A stretch of DNA of 5,899 nt. Source: an uncultured Methylocystaceae bacterium (GTDB lineage: Bacteria; Pseudomonadota; Alphaproteobacteria; Rhizobiales; Beijerinckiaceae). The notes beneath the pieces were generated by a model. The model was not told where the DNA came from, made no database searches, and saw only the letters and a program-made list of their open reading frames with translations. The stretch spans positions 1 through 5,899 of the forward strand of contig CAMFKC010000179.1 of the NCBI GenBank assembly GCA_945956975.1, read 5' to 3'. Below, piece by piece: positions 5,212-5,899 of this stretch. Both the position numbers and the translations under genes were made by a program. Position 1 is the stretch's first letter, and every line of letters starts with the position of its first letter.

Positions 5212-5899
5212 CAGACCCTCACGATCTCGCGTTCGCCGAACAGGCCGAACGGTTGCACCATCAGCACGATGATGATCATGAGAAAGCCCGCGACATCCTT
5301 CATGCCGGATCCGAGATAACCGCCGGCGAGATTTTCCGCGACGCCGATCAGAATGCCGCCGAAGCCTGATCCGTTGACCGAATCCAGCCCGCCGAGAATC
5401 GTGGCGGGAAAGCTCTTCAGGCCGATCTGGAACATGGCGGGCGAGAGATCATAGACCAGCGCGAACAGGACGCCGGCTATGCCGGCGATGGCCGCCGAAC
5501 AGCCCCAGGCGATCGCATGGATGCGATGGGCCGACACGCCCATCAGCAGCGCCGTGCGATCGTCGGCGGCGACGGCGCGCATGGCGACGCCCAGCTTGCT
5601 GTAGCGGAAAAACACGTAGAAGACGCCCATGATGGCGATCAGCGTGACGACCGCAGCGATCTGCGCGCCGCGCAGGTCCAGTCCGGCGAAATGGGCGACG
5701 CCTTTGCCGACCCCGATGTCCAGCGCATGCGGATACGCATCCCAGACCAGTGTGATGAGCGAGCGCAACACGACGGCGACGCCAATGGTGACGAGCACGG
5801 TCGAGAAAACGGGCTCCCCGAGCATCGGCCGCATGATGAAACGTTCGATGGCGAGGCCGAGCAGCACGGCGACCGCTATCGAGCCGGCGACCACCACAA
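5211..5899 (-). CDS. livH: Branched-chain amino acid-type ABC transporter permease LivH, C-terminal part (5' end outside window)
   Basis: The last 229 or so residues of a LivH-type permease (full proteins have about 290), so roughly 60 N-terminal residues lie past the right edge. GTG codons at the edge could pass for a start, but the protein is already inside a membrane helix there, so the gene is read as truncated by the window. Seen, counting from the first whole codon: ERFIMRPMLGEP (18-29), VTIGVAVVLRSL (36-47), the EAA-like ATPase-contact loop KLGVAMRAVAADDRTALLMGV (101-121), FPATILGGLDSVNGSGFGGILIG (163-185), and the closing helix with VLMVQPFGLFGE (211-222). All are typical of LivH. It overlaps livM by one base. 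The ATPase genes livG and livF may lie upstream, outside the window. Confidence 0.94.
   Translation of the reverse strand, partial: VVVAGSIAVAVLLGLAIERFIMRPMLGEPVFSTVLVTIGVAVVLRSLITLVWDAYPHALDIGVGKGVAHFAGLDLRGAQIAAVVTLIAIMGVFYVFFRYSKLGVAMRAVAADDRTALLMGVSAHRIHAIAWGCSAAIAGIAGVLFALVYDLSPAMFQIGLKSFPATILGGLDSVNGSGFGGILIGVAENLAGGYLGSGMKDVAGFLMIIIVLMVQPFGLFGEREIVRV

Noticed and set aside
5895..5897. GTG at the right edge as the start of the LivH gene
   Set aside because: The protein would lack about 60 residues and begin inside a membrane helix, so the window edge explains the missing part better.

Overview
The window is GC-rich, strongly biased to G/C in third codon positions, and every gene that can be supported lies on the minus strand. 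The base use, the tight gene packing and the protein families suggest an alphaproteobacterium, perhaps a Hyphomicrobiales relative of Bradyrhizobium or Rhodopseudomonas. That placement is inferred from style and gene content only; no rRNA or other marker is present.

Reading in the direction of transcription (high to low coordinates), the first block is part of a branched-chain-amino-acid-type (HAAT/Liv) ABC importer. It contains a LivH-like permease cut by the right edge (5211-5899), a LivM-like permease (4165-5211) and a periplasmic solute-binding protein with a clear Sec signal peptide (2991-4136). LivH and LivM share one base at a stop/start junction, and the binding protein follows after 28 bases. 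The two ATPases (LivG, LivF) are not in the window.

A 111-base gap (2880-2990) is the only intergenic stretch of any size and is dense with signals. A GC-rich stem-loop sits just after the binding-protein stop. It is followed by a good sigma-70-like promoter, a CGAC/GTCG dyad over the predicted transcription start, and a perfect 16-base palindrome that ends on the ribosome binding site of the next gene. This looks like the control point of a separately regulated catabolic operon.

The second block is that operon: Rieske non-haem iron oxygenase alpha subunit (1620-2879), its NTF2-fold beta subunit (1129-1620), a crotonase-superfamily enzyme (324-1115) and an SDR-family dehydrogenase cut by the left edge (1-327). 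Three of the junctions in the two blocks overlap (TGATG or ATGA), implying translational coupling. The simplest joint role is uptake of a small organic acid, probably aromatic, followed by ring dihydroxylation, dehydrogenation of the diol or a later alcohol, and processing of a CoA thioester. The substrate cannot be read from the sequence. The oxygenase's ferredoxin/reductase partner and any CoA ligase are not in the window.

I see no mobile element, CRISPR array, tRNA/rRNA, or clearly new biological system. The points most worth a second look are the regulatory gap and the crotonase-fold protein, which lacks both hydratase glutamates and is probably misnamed if called enoyl-CoA hydratase.
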